This document shows, piece after piece, positions 9,456-17,793 of a stretch of 64,000 nt of DNA. The translations under genes and the position numbers were made by a program. The stretch comes from Streptomyces sp. BK208 (GTDB taxonomy: Bacteria > Actinomycetota > Actinomycetes > Streptomycetales > Streptomycetaceae). Position 1 is the stretch's first letter. Each line of letters begins with the position of its first letter. The stretch covers positions 594,504 through 658,503 of the forward strand of contig NZ_SOAV01000002.1 in assembly GCF_004364245.1 (NCBI RefSeq), in the 5' to 3' direction. Below the pieces are notes generated by a model. That model searched no databases and was not told where the DNA came from. It was given only the letters and a program-made list of their open reading frames with translations.

Positions 9456-10457
9456 ATGGCTGAGCAGAAGTCGGCGCGGACACTTCCGCGGCCGTTGCAC
9501 GCGGCCGCTTCGGCGGTGCGGAAAGTGCCGGGTGCCGAGACGGCGGGCAGGGTCGCCGAGGGCGCGCTGGACAGGATCGGGGCGGTGTCGCCGCGCGGGC
9601 GGCGCGTGCTCGTCTACACGGGCGCCGGGGTGCTGGGCGTCGCCGGACTGGTGGAGTGGCCGGTGGCCGCCACCGGAGCGGCGGTGGCCTGGCTGACGCA
9701 GCAGCGCGGGCGGAACGGGCAGGCCCGGCAGAACGGGAACGGCAACGGGAACGGCAACGGGAGCGGGAGCGCGGCGAAGGGCCGTGAGGGGGCGGGGGCC
9801 GGTAACGGCGCCCAGGGCGCCACCGGCACGAAGACGGCCACGAGGCCCGCCCGGACGTCGGCCAGGAAGACCACCGCCAGGGCGGCCGCCACGAAGACGG
9901 CCGGCACGGGCGGTACGGCCGGTGCGGCCGGGAGGGCCACGTCGGGCGCCGGCGGGGCGAAGAGCACCGCGGCCAAGAGCACCGCGGCGAAGAAGGCCAC
10001 CGGTGCCGCCAAGTCCACGGCCGGGTCCACGGCCGCCAGGTCCGCCGCCAGGCCGGCGGCCACCACGGCCGCCGCCGCGAAGAAGTCCGCCGCGAAGAAG
10101 ACGACCGCGAACAAGGCCACGGCGAACAAGGCCACGGCCAAGAAGACGACGGCCAAGAAGACGACGGCCAAGAAGACGACCGCGAAGAGCACGGCGGCGA
10201 AGAGCACCGCGGCGAGGAAGACGGCGGCGAAGAGCACCGCGGCGAGGAAGACGGCGGCGAAGAGCACGGCGGCGAACAGGACCACGGCCAAGAAGACGGC
10301 CGCCAAGAAGAGCCCCGCCAAGAAGACCGCGTCGCCCACTCGGAGCAAGAGCCGGTCGGGAAACCAGACGTCCTCCAGCCGGCCCTCCGCCACGGGCGGC
10401 AACCGCGGACGCGGCCGCAGGACGGCCGCCTCCTCGCGCACCCGCAAGTCCGGCTGA
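9456..10457 (+). CDS. Membrane-anchored protein with a lysine/alanine-rich histone-like tail
   Basis: The function is not known. The 333-residue protein has a basic/amphipathic N-terminus (1-49), one long hydrophobic stretch at about 50-80 containing Glu67 and Pro69, a Gly/Asn linker (about 92-105), and then more than 200 residues of K/A/T repeats such as AKKTTAKKTTAKKTTAKS. That composition resembles bacterial H1-like proteins, yet the hydrophobic segment suggests a membrane-tethered form that could bind DNA, RNA or anionic polymers. GAGGA lies 9 nt before the ATG at 9456. It ends 10 bp before the giant P-type ATPase gene, so the two are almost certainly one operon. Confidence 0.85.
   Translation: MAEQKSARTLPRPLHAAASAVRKVPGAETAGRVAEGALDRIGAVSPRGRRVLVYTGAGVLGVAGLVEWPVAATGAAVAWLTQQRGRNGQARQNGNGNGNGNGSGSAAKGREGAGAGNGAQGATGTKTATRPARTSARKTTARAAATKTAGTGGTAGAAGRATSGAGGAKSTAAKSTAAKKATGAAKSTAGSTAARSAARPAATTAAAAKKSAAKKTTANKATANKATAKKTTAKKTTAKKTTAKSTAAKSTAARKTAAKSTAARKTAAKSTAANRTTAKKTAAKKSPAKKTASPTRSKSRSGNQTSSSRPSATGGNRGRGRRTAASSRTRKSG
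9957..10330 (+). repeat. Low-complexity repeats encoding the Lys/Ala/Thr tail
   Basis: The coding DNA of the lysine-rich tail is made of short, near-identical units of 12-30 bp, e.g. AAGAAGACGACGGCC repeated in tandem at about 10139-10180 and a 30-bp unit duplicated at about 10197-10256. Such tracts expand and contract easily, so tail length is expected to vary between strains. Confidence 0.8.
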
Positions 10458-10467
10458 GGGGGAGCCG

Positions 10468-13400
10468 ATGCCCGGTGGACTGCTGACGCGTTCCCAGGAT
10501 GCCGTCACGGGGTTCGTGCTGGCCGGTCCCCGGCTGCTCGCGCGCGGCACCGCGCCCGCCGTGGGCGCCGCGGCCGGCGCGGCGGCGGGCACCGCACGAG
10601 CCGGTGTGCGCGGCGCGGACTTCGCGGCGCGGGCGGCCCGGGTCGCCCGCGCGGCGCTGCCCGGCGGGCCGCGGGAGTGGCGGGTCGGACACCGGGCGCA
10701 CCTCGCGCTGCGGCCGGCCGCGACGGAAGAGGTGCGCCGGGCGGGCGGCACGGAACGCGTGGCGCGGCAGGTGGCGGAGGCCCTGGCCGAGCACCCTGAC
10801 GTGCTGCTCGCCTACTGGGACAGCGGACTCGCCCGGCTGGTGGTGACCGCGACCGAGGACGCGCTCACCGACCGCGTCGTCGACCACGCCGTCGAACTCG
10901 CCGAGCGCCACGGACTCGCCCGCGCGGACCGGGCCGACCGAACGGTCCCGGACGACCCGGACGAGGCGGACCACCCCGGCGACCCGGCCCCGGTGCGGGT
11001 CGCGGCGGCCGCGCTCGGGGCCGACGTCCTCGGCGTCGCCGCCGCCGTGACCGGTGCGCGGCTGCGCCTGCCGGCCTCGCCCCGCCTGGTCACGGCCGTG
11101 ACGACCCTCCTGCGTGAGAACCCGGCCTTCCGGGCCTGGCTGCGCGAGCGGCTCGGCGACCACCGCATGGACGTGGCGCTGGCCGCTGCCAACGCCGCCG
11201 CCCACGGCGCCGGACAGAGCCCCACCTCGCTGGTGCTCGACGGGGCGCTGCGCGTCTGCCAGTTGACGGAGGCGCTGGCGCGGGGAGCCGCCTTCGAGGT
11301 CGTGCACGACCGGCTGTGCGTCCCCGGCCGGGGCAGCCTGCCCGCCGGAGGTGCCCTGCGCCCGCCGCCGCGCACCTCCCCGGCCCAGGAGTACGCCGCC
11401 CACGCCTCGGCCGGCAGCGTGGCGGGCGCCGCGGCGACCCTGCTGGTCAAGCACGACGTGACGGAGGCGGCGGAGGCGGTGCTCGCCGGTTCGCCGAAGG
11501 CCGCGCGCTACGGACCCGCCGCCTTCCACGCCGTCCTGAGCGCCGCGCTGTCCCGTACCGGGGTGCTCGTGCGCGACCCCGGGCGGCTGCGGCAGCTGGA
11601 GATGGCCCGCACGGTCGTCCTGCACCCCAGCGCGCTGCGGGCGCCGGACGCGGGCGCGGACCCGTGGACCGAGGACGTGCTGGACGCCGCGCGGCGCGCG
11701 GGACTGCGGGTGGTCATGGTGGAGGACCCGGCGCTGGCCGACTTCACCGGCCTCGCCGACCAGGTCGTCGGCGCCGGGCGCCCGCTCGCGGAGGTCGTGG
11801 CCGCGCTGCGCTCCGAGGGCGGCGTCATCACCGTCGTACGGCCGCTGCCCGGTGACGACGCGTCCGTGTCGGCCGGGCTGCTCGCCGGGGACGTGGCCGT
11901 CGCGCTGGCCGACGCCGACTCGCCGGTGGCCTGGGGTGCGGACGTGCTCGCCCCGCAGGGGCTCGCGGACGTGTGGCGGGTGCTGCGGGCGGTGCCGGTG
12001 GCCCGCGCGGTCGGGAGCCGTTCGCAGACGCTGGCCCGGTCAGGGGCCGCGCTGTCCGGGCTGCTGGTGGCGGTCGGCGAGGCGCGCGGCAGACGCCGGG
12101 GCGGGGTGTCCTCGCTGCTGGGGATGCGGCACGCGCCGGTGGACGCGAGCGCGGCGGTGGCCCTGCTGTCCGGGACGCGGGCCGCGCTCGGCGTGGCCAT
12201 GGCCCGCGCCCCGCACCCCCGGGCCCGGGTGGCGTGGCACGCGCTGCGTCCGGACGACGTACGTGAGCGGCTGGAGCGGGAGCGTGAACCCGAGCCGACC
12301 GCCGTCGAACAGGCCACCGCCCGGCTGCGGGCGGCCGCCGAGCGGGCGGGCCACGTGCCCGCGCTGGCCCCGGCGCGCTGGTCGTGGCAGCTGGCCCGGG
12401 CCGTACGCGGGGAGCTGGACGACCCGCTCACCCCGGTGCTCGCGGTCGGCTCGGCCGCCTCCGCCATCCTCGGGTCGGTCGTCGACGCGATGCTCGTGGT
12501 CGGCGCCCTCGACCTGAACGCGCTGGTCGGCGGATTCCAGCGGCTGCGCGCCGAGCGGGCGCTGTCCGGCCTGCTGGCGGAACAGACGCAGAAGGCCCGG
12601 GTCACCGAGGAGCACATCGGCCCTGACAGCGCGGAGTCCGCGGCGGAGGGCGAGCCGCGGATCGTGGACGCGGCCAAGCTGCACCCCGGCCACGTGATCG
12701 AGCTGAAGGCCGACGACGTGGTGCCCGCGGACGCCCGGCTGCTGTGGGAGGACGGCCTGGAGGTGGACGAGTCCGCGCTGACCGGCGAGTCGCTTCCGGT
12801 GGACAAGTCCGTGGACCCGGCGCCCCGGGCGCCCGTCGCCGAGCGGTACTGCATGGTCTTCGAGGGCACCACCGTGGTGGCCGGCCGGGCCCGCGCCGTC
12901 GTCGTCGACACCGGCGACCACACCGAGGCGGCGCGCGCGGTGGCGCTGGCGGCCCGGACACCGTCGGCGGCCGGAGTGCAGGCCAGGCTCCAGGAGCTGA
13001 CCCGCAAGGCACTGCCGCTCACCCTGGCGGGCGGCGCCGCGGTGACCGGTATCTCGCTGCTGCGCGGGGCGCCGATCCGGCAGGCCGTCGCCGGTGGCGT
13101 GTCGGTGGCGGTGGCCGCCGTGCCGGAGGGGCTGCCGCTGGTGGCGACGGTGGCCCAGCTCGCCGCGGCCCGCCGGCTGAGCCGCCGGGGCGTCCTGGTG
13201 CGCACCCCGCGCACGCTGGAGGCGCTGGGCCGGATGGACACCGTCTGCTTCGACAAGACGGGCACCCTCACCGAGAACAGGCTCCGGCTGTCACGGGTCG
13301 CGGGCCCCGACGGCACGGTCCGCAAGGCGGGCGACCCGTCCGCCGCCGACGCCGTACGGACCGCCGCGCGCGCCTGCCCCCGGCTGGACGGCGACGGGAC

Positions 13401-14844
13401 CCGGCCCACCCACGCCACCGACGAGGCGGTCCTGGACGCGGCCGGGGACGACCCGAAGTGGACACAGCTGGAGGGCCTGCCCTTCGAGACCTCCCGCGGC
13501 TACGCCGCCGCCGTCGGACGGGAGGGCGCGAGGGGTCGCGCCGTGCTGGTGGTCAAGGGCGCCCCGGAGACGGTGCTGCCCGCCTGCGCCGGCCTGCCCG
13601 CGGACGCCACCGAGGTGGCGCAGCGTCTCGCCGGTGCCGGACTGCGCATCATCGCGGTGGCGCGACGGACCCTGGAGAAGGGCGAGAAGACGGCCGACGT
13701 CCTCGAACAGCCGCCCTCACGGCTGGAGTTCACCGGACTGCTGGCGCTCGCCGACGTGCCCCGGGAGACCTCCCCCGCGCTGGTGCGCGGGCTGCGCGAG
13801 GCGGGCGTGCGGCCGGTGGTGCTCACCGGCGACCATCCGCAGACCGCGCACGCCATCGCCGTCGACCTGGGCTGGCCCGAGGACGCGGTCGTCGTCACCG
13901 GCGACGAACTCGCCGCCGCCGACCGCACCGCCCGCTCCCGGATGCTGCGCGACGCGGACGTCGTGGCCCGGGTGGCGCCCGAGCAGAAGCTCCAGGTCGT
14001 CGAGTCGCTGCGGGACGCCGGAAGGGTCGTCGGCATGGTCGGCGACGGCGCCAACGACGCCGCCGCGATCCGGGCCGCCGACATCGGCGTCGGCATCAGC
14101 GCCCGCGGCTCGGCCGCCGCCCGCAACGCCGCCGACCTGGTGGTCACGGGTGACGACCTGCTGGTGCTGGTGGAGGCGGTGCGGGAGGGCCGGGCGCTGT
14201 GGCACAGCGTCGCCGACGCCATCGCCATCCTGATCGGCGGCAACGCGGGCGAGGTCGGCTTCGGCATCCTCGGCACGGTGCTGGCGGGCTCGTCCCCGCT
14301 GTCCACCCGCCAGATGCTGCTGGTCAACCTGTTCACCGACCTGTTCCCCGCGATGGCGGTCGCGGTGACCAAGACGGGGGATCCGGAGCAGGAGGCCGCC
14401 GACGCGGGCGCGCCCCTCGGCACGGCGGTGCTGGGCGAACCCCTCATCCGGCAGATCCGGCACCGGGCCCTGACCACGGCCCTCGGGGCGACCGCGGCCT
14501 GGCTGCTGGGCCGCTTCACGCCGGGCACGGAGCGGCGCTCGACGACCATGGCGCTGTGCGCGGTCGTCGGCACCCAGCTCGCCCAGACCCTCGCCGACCG
14601 CCGCGACAGCCGGCTCGTCCAGGTCACCTCCCTGGGCTCCGCCGTCGCCCTGATCGCCCTCGTTCAGACCCCCGGCGTCAGCCGCCTCTTCGGCTGCACC
14701 CCGTTGGGCCCGGTCGCCTGGACCGGCGTGGCCGCGGCGATCACCCTGGCGCTGGCGGGACAGCGGGCGCTGCCGGGCGTGGAGGACGCGATCGCGAGGT
14801 ACTGGCCGAGGGTGACGGAGCGGTTGCCGCAGCTGCCCCGGTGA
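10468..14844 (+). CDS. Giant P-type cation-transporting ATPase with a decayed N-terminal ATPase copy
   Basis: This 1458-residue membrane protein couples ATP hydrolysis to ion transport. The active core is C-terminal: TGES actuator loop at 772-775, PEGL in M4 at 886-889, phosphorylation site DKTGT with Asp929, hinge GDGAND at 1192-1197, and M5-M6 (NLFTDLFPAMA) afterwards. The substrate ion is not predictable. Residues about 60-150 look like a heavy-metal-associated-type ferredoxin fold. Residues 361-390 and 442-535 align with the phosphorylation domain of the core itself: LSRTGVLVRDP...TVVLHPSA against LSRRGVLVRTP...TVCFDKTG. His386 replaces the catalytic Asp, and the nucleotide-binding domain is missing. 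Size and layout resemble mycobacterial CtpI/CtpH-type ATPases. The start at 10468 has GAGGGGG upstream, 10 bp after the lysine-rich gene. Confidence 0.93.
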   Translation: MPGGLLTRSQDAVTGFVLAGPRLLARGTAPAVGAAAGAAAGTARAGVRGADFAARAARVARAALPGGPREWRVGHRAHLALRPAATEEVRRAGGTERVARQVAEALAEHPDVLLAYWDSGLARLVVTATEDALTDRVVDHAVELAERHGLARADRADRTVPDDPDEADHPGDPAPVRVAAAALGADVLGVAAAVTGARLRLPASPRLVTAVTTLLRENPAFRAWLRERLGDHRMDVALAAANAAAHGAGQSPTSLVLDGALRVCQLTEALARGAAFEVVHDRLCVPGRGSLPAGGALRPPPRTSPAQEYAAHASAGSVAGAAATLLVKHDVTEAAEAVLAGSPKAARYGPAAFHAVLSAALSRTGVLVRDPGRLRQLEMARTVVLHPSALRAPDAGADPWTEDVLDAARRAGLRVVMVEDPALADFTGLADQVVGAGRPLAEVVAALRSEGGVITVVRPLPGDDASVSAGLLAGDVAVALADADSPVAWGADVLAPQGLADVWRVLRAVPVARAVGSRSQTLARSGAALSGLLVAVGEARGRRRGGVSSLLGMRHAPVDASAAVALLSGTRAALGVAMARAPHPRARVAWHALRPDDVRERLEREREPEPTAVEQATARLRAAAERAGHVPALAPARWSWQLARAVRGELDDPLTPVLAVGSAASAILGSVVDAMLVVGALDLNALVGGFQRLRAERALSGLLAEQTQKARVTEEHIGPDSAESAAEGEPRIVDAAKLHPGHVIELKADDVVPADARLLWEDGLEVDESALTGESLPVDKSVDPAPRAPVAERYCMVFEGTTVVAGRARAVVVDTGDHTEAARAVALAARTPSAAGVQARLQELTRKALPLTLAGGAAVTGISLLRGAPIRQAVAGGVSVAVAAVPEGLPLVATVAQLAAARRLSRRGVLVRTPRTLEALGRMDTVCFDKTGTLTENRLRLSRVAGPDGTVRKAGDPSAADAVRTAARACPRLDGDGTRPTHATDEAVLDAAGDDPKWTQLEGLPFETSRGYAAAVGREGARGRAVLVVKGAPETVLPACAGLPADATEVAQRLAGAGLRIIAVARRTLEKGEKTADVLEQPPSRLEFTGLLALADVPRETSPALVRGLREAGVRPVVLTGDHPQTAHAIAVDLGWPEDAVVVTGDELAAADRTARSRMLRDADVVARVAPEQKLQVVESLRDAGRVVGMVGDGANDAAAIRAADIGVGISARGSAAARNAADLVVTGDDLLVLVEAVREGRALWHSVADAIAILIGGNAGEVGFGILGTVLAGSSPLSTRQMLLVNLFTDLFPAMAVAVTKTGDPEQEAADAGAPLGTAVLGEPLIRQIRHRALTTALGATAAWLLGRFTPGTERRSTTMALCAVVGTQLAQTLADRRDSRLVQVTSLGSAVALIALVQTPGVSRLFGCTPLGPVAWTGVAAAITLALAGQRALPGVEDAIARYWPRVTERLPQLPR

Positions 14845-14909
14845 GACGGGGCAACCGCGAGGCGGCGGCCGCGGCGGACACGGCGGCCGGCGCGGCGAGG
14901 CGGGGCCCC

Positions 14910-15017
14910 GGTCCGGCCTCGGTCGGCGACCGCTCCGGTCCGGCCTCGGTCGGCGACCGCTCCGGTCCGGCCTCGGTCGGCGACCGCTCCGGTCCGGCCT
15001 CGGTCGGCGACCGCCCC
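14910..15017. repeat. Four tandem 27-bp repeats between the ATPase and MFS genes
   Basis: The unit beginning GGTCCGGCCTCGGTCGGCGA is repeated at 14910-14936, 14937-14963, 14964-14990 and 14991-15017. The first three are identical and the fourth differs near its end. The array lies between the stop of the ATPase (14844) and the stop of the convergent MFS gene (15062), so it is most likely non-coding. It may act in transcription termination or simply be slippage-prone DNA. Confidence 0.9.
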
Positions 15018-15061
15018 GGTCCGCCCCGGTCCGCGGCGGGTCCGTCACACCCCCCCCGCGG

Positions 15062-16516
15062 TCACACCCCCGCCCGCGCCGACTCCCGTACCTCCGGCGA
15101 CCGCAGGCGCTCGGCCGTCCGCTCCGCCGTGCGGTGGGCCCAGCGCCCGCTGGTGACGGCGCCCAGGACGAGGACCGCCAGGCCGCAGGTGGCCAGGATC
15201 CACCAGCCGGGGCGGGCGGCGGAGACGAAGGTGTCGCGGTACGACGACGCGCCCACGCCCGTCGCCAGCACCGCGCCGATCACCGCCACGCCGAGGGTCT
15301 GGCCCAGCTGGCGGCTGGTCGAGGCGACGGCCGCTGCGACCCCGGCCTGGGCGCGGGGCATGCCGGAGACCGCGGTGTTGGTGATGGGCGCGTTGACGAA
15401 GCCGAAGCCGACCCCGAACAGGACGTAGCCGAGGAAGAGGGTGACGTCGGAGGTCTCGGCCTCGAAGGCGGCGAACAGCGTCCCGCTGACGGTCAGCGCG
15501 CCGCCCGCGATCAGCAGCGGCAGGCGCGGCCCACGGCTGCCGACGAGACGGCCGGAGAGCGGGGCGCACAGGAAGGTCGGGACGGCCATCGGCAGCATCC
15601 ACAGGCCGGCCTCCAGGGCGCTCAGCCCGCGCACGTTCTGCAGGTACAGCGTGGACAGGAACAGGAAGCCGCCCAGCGCGGCGAAGGCGCTGACCGCGAT
15701 CACGGTGGCCCCGCTGAACGGCGCCGACCGGAAGAAGCGCAGCTCGATGAGCGGGTCGGTGCGCCGGGGCTCGTGGACGAGCAGGCCGACCAGCGCGGCC
15801 AGCGCCAGGGCGGCGAAGGGCAGCACGCTGGTGAACCCGGCGTCCGGCGCCTCGATGATCGCGTAGGTCAGGGAGCCGAACAGCACGATCACCAGGAGCT
15901 GGCCCAGCGGGTCGGGGCGGCGGGCCTTCGGCGCGCGGGACTCGGGGACGAAGCGGAGGGTGAGGAGGAGGGCGGCCAGACCCACCGGCAGGTTGACCCA
16001 GAAGATCGAGCGCCAGCCGACCGACTCCACCAGCACCCCGCCCACCAGCGGACCGGCGGCCATGGATATGCCGACCACCGCGCCCCAGACGCCGATCGCG
16101 CGGGCGCGCTCGCGCGGGTCGGTGAAGGTGTTGGTGATGATCGACATGGCCACCGGGTTGAGCATCGAACCGCCCACCGCCTGCATCATCCGGAAGACGA
16201 TCAGCGAGGACAGGCCGGGGGCCAGCGAGCACAGCAGCGAGCCGAGGGTGAAGATCACCAGGCCGGTCATGAAGACCCGCTTGCGGCCGATCCGGTCGGC
16301 GGTGGAGCCGGAGAGCATCAGCAGCGCGGCCAGCACCAGCGTGTACGCGTCGATGGCCCACTGCAGCCCCGACGTGCTCGCGTGCAGGTCGCGCTGCATG
16401 GAGGGGAGGGCGACGTTGAGGATCGTGTTGTCGATGCTCACGATCAGCAGACTCATGCAGCAGATGGCGAGCACGAGCATGCGGCGGCGACGGGTCAGCT
16501 CGGGCATGGACTCCAT
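15062..16516 (-). CDS. MFS exporter, 14-TM (DHA2) family
   Basis: The 484-residue predicted proton/drug antiporter has 14 hydrophobic segments. It opens with VSIDNTILNVALPSMQRDL, and has the motif-A loop GSTADRIGRKRVFMTG and the DHA2 motif WGAVVGISMAAGPLVGGVL in TM5. The cytoplasmic tail is Arg-rich. The start is ambiguous: ATG at 16516, or ATG at 16507, which would lie 7 nt after a possible -10 TACGAT and thus be leaderless. It is divergent from dusB. The TA-rich GGCTAACTAATGACC at about 16538-16553 in the shared gap resembles half of a MarR-type operator. Confidence 0.9.
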   Translation of the reverse strand: MESMPELTRRRRMLVLAICCMSLLIVSIDNTILNVALPSMQRDLHASTSGLQWAIDAYTLVLAALLMLSGSTADRIGRKRVFMTGLVIFTLGSLLCSLAPGLSSLIVFRMMQAVGGSMLNPVAMSIITNTFTDPRERARAIGVWGAVVGISMAAGPLVGGVLVESVGWRSIFWVNLPVGLAALLLTLRFVPESRAPKARRPDPLGQLLVIVLFGSLTYAIIEAPDAGFTSVLPFAALALAALVGLLVHEPRRTDPLIELRFFRSAPFSGATVIAVSAFAALGGFLFLSTLYLQNVRGLSALEAGLWMLPMAVPTFLCAPLSGRLVGSRGPRLPLLIAGGALTVSGTLFAAFEAETSDVTLFLGYVLFGVGFGFVNAPITNTAVSGMPRAQAGVAAAVASTSRQLGQTLGVAVIGAVLATGVGASSYRDTFVSAARPGWWILATCGLAVLVLGAVTSGRWAHRTAERTAERLRSPEVRESARAGV

Positions 16517-16626
16517 CGTACGCCCGCTTCGATAGTGCGGCTAACTAATGACCCATACATGATCTTCGTCGTCCGGGCGCACCGGAGCCGCGACGGGCAC
16601 CGCCGCGCGTACGTGACAATGGAGGA

Positions 16627-17793
16627 ATGTCCACGCTCACCACGCCCGCCCCCCACGCCACCGCCGCGCCGTTGCAGATCGGCCCGCACGCCGTCGCGCC
16701 GCCCGTGGTGCTGGCGCCGATGGCGGGGATCACCAACGCTCCCTTCCGCACGCTGTGCCGTGAGTTCAGCGGCGGCAAGGGCCTGTTCGTGAGCGAGATG
16801 ATCACCACGCGGGCCCTGGTCGAGCGCAACGAGAAGACCATGCAGCTCATCCACTTCGACGCGACCGAGACGCCCCGCTCGATCCAGCTGTACGGCGTGG
16901 ACCCGGTGACCGTCGGCAAGGCCGTCCGCATGATCGCGGAGGAGGACCTCGCCGACCACATCGACCTGAACTTCGGCTGCCCGGTCCCGAAGGTCACCCG
17001 CAAGGGCGGCGGCTCGGCCCTGCCGTACAAGCGGAACCTGCTGCGGGCCATCGTCCGCGAGGCCGTCACCGGCGCGGGGGACCTGCCGGTCACCATGAAG
17101 ATGCGCAAGGGCATCGACGACGACCACCTCACCTTCCTCGACGCGGGCCGCATCGCCGTCGAGGAGGGCGTGAGCGCCATCGCCCTGCACGGCCGCACCA
17201 CCGCCCAGCACTACGGCGGCACCGCCGACTGGGACGCCATCGCCCGCCTCAAGGAGCACGTCCCGGAGATCCCGGTGCTCGGCAACGGCGACATCTGGTC
17301 CGCCGAGGACGCGCTGCGGATGGTCCGGGAGACCGGCTGCGACGGCGTCGTCGTCGGGCGCGGGTGCCTGGGACGGCCGTGGCTCTTCGCCGACCTGGTC
17401 GCCGCCTTCGAGGGGCGGACCGACTCCTTCGTCCGGCCCACGCTGCGCGAGGTCGCCGACGTGATGGTCCGGCACGCCACCCTGCTCGGGGAGTGGATCG
17501 GCGACGAGGCCCGCGGGGTCATCGACTTCCGCAAGCACGTCGCCTGGTACCTCAAGGGCTTCGCCGTCGGCTCCGAGATGCGCAAGCGGCTCGCGATCAC
17601 CTCCTCGCTGGAGGCGCTGCGCGCGGGGCTGGACGAGCTGGACCTCGACCAGCCCTGGCCGGCCGGCGCCGACGGCCCCCGCGGCCGTACCTCCGGCAAC
17701 AACAGGGTGGTCCTGCCGGACGGCTGGCTCAAGGACCCGTACGACTGCGCGGGCGTCGGCGAGGACGCGGAGCTGGACACCTCCGGCGGCTGA
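16627..17793 (+). CDS. dusB: tRNA-dihydrouridine synthase
   Basis: This flavoenzyme reduces specific uridines in the tRNA D-loop using NADPH and FMN. The 388-residue product shows the FMN-binding opening VLAPMAGITNAPFRTLCREF, the catalytic Cys in LNFGCPVPKVTRKGGGSAL, KMRKGID, HGRTTAQHYGG with the FMN/tRNA His, and the phosphate loop NGDIW...VVGRGCLGRPWLF. These define the DusB/NifR3 class. GGAGGA directly abuts the ATG, unusually close, and GACAAT 7 nt upstream could be a -10 element of a leaderless transcript. The stop abuts the stop of the convergent phosphotransferase gene with no gap. Confidence 0.95.
   Translation: MSTLTTPAPHATAAPLQIGPHAVAPPVVLAPMAGITNAPFRTLCREFSGGKGLFVSEMITTRALVERNEKTMQLIHFDATETPRSIQLYGVDPVTVGKAVRMIAEEDLADHIDLNFGCPVPKVTRKGGGSALPYKRNLLRAIVREAVTGAGDLPVTMKMRKGIDDDHLTFLDAGRIAVEEGVSAIALHGRTTAQHYGGTADWDAIARLKEHVPEIPVLGNGDIWSAEDALRMVRETGCDGVVVGRGCLGRPWLFADLVAAFEGRTDSFVRPTLREVADVMVRHATLLGEWIGDEARGVIDFRKHVAWYLKGFAVGSEMRKRLAITSSLEALRAGLDELDLDQPWPAGADGPRGRTSGNNRVVLPDGWLKDPYDCAGVGEDAELDTSGG

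Noticed and set aside
9784..10467. In-frame extension of the P-type ATPase upstream of 10468
   Set aside because: The extension is almost pure Arg/Pro because it is an alternative reading of the lysine-rich gene; the ATG at 10468 has a good ribosome site.
14845..15428. Plus-strand frame encoding GPASVGDRS repeats after the ATPase stop
   Set aside because: The 27-bp period keeps frames open artificially. There is no start signal, and the frame runs antisense into the MFS gene.
16538..16553. MarR operator between the MFS gene and dusB
   Set aside because: Only one half of the expected inverted repeat is present and no MarR gene is nearby; it is mentioned only under the MFS entry.
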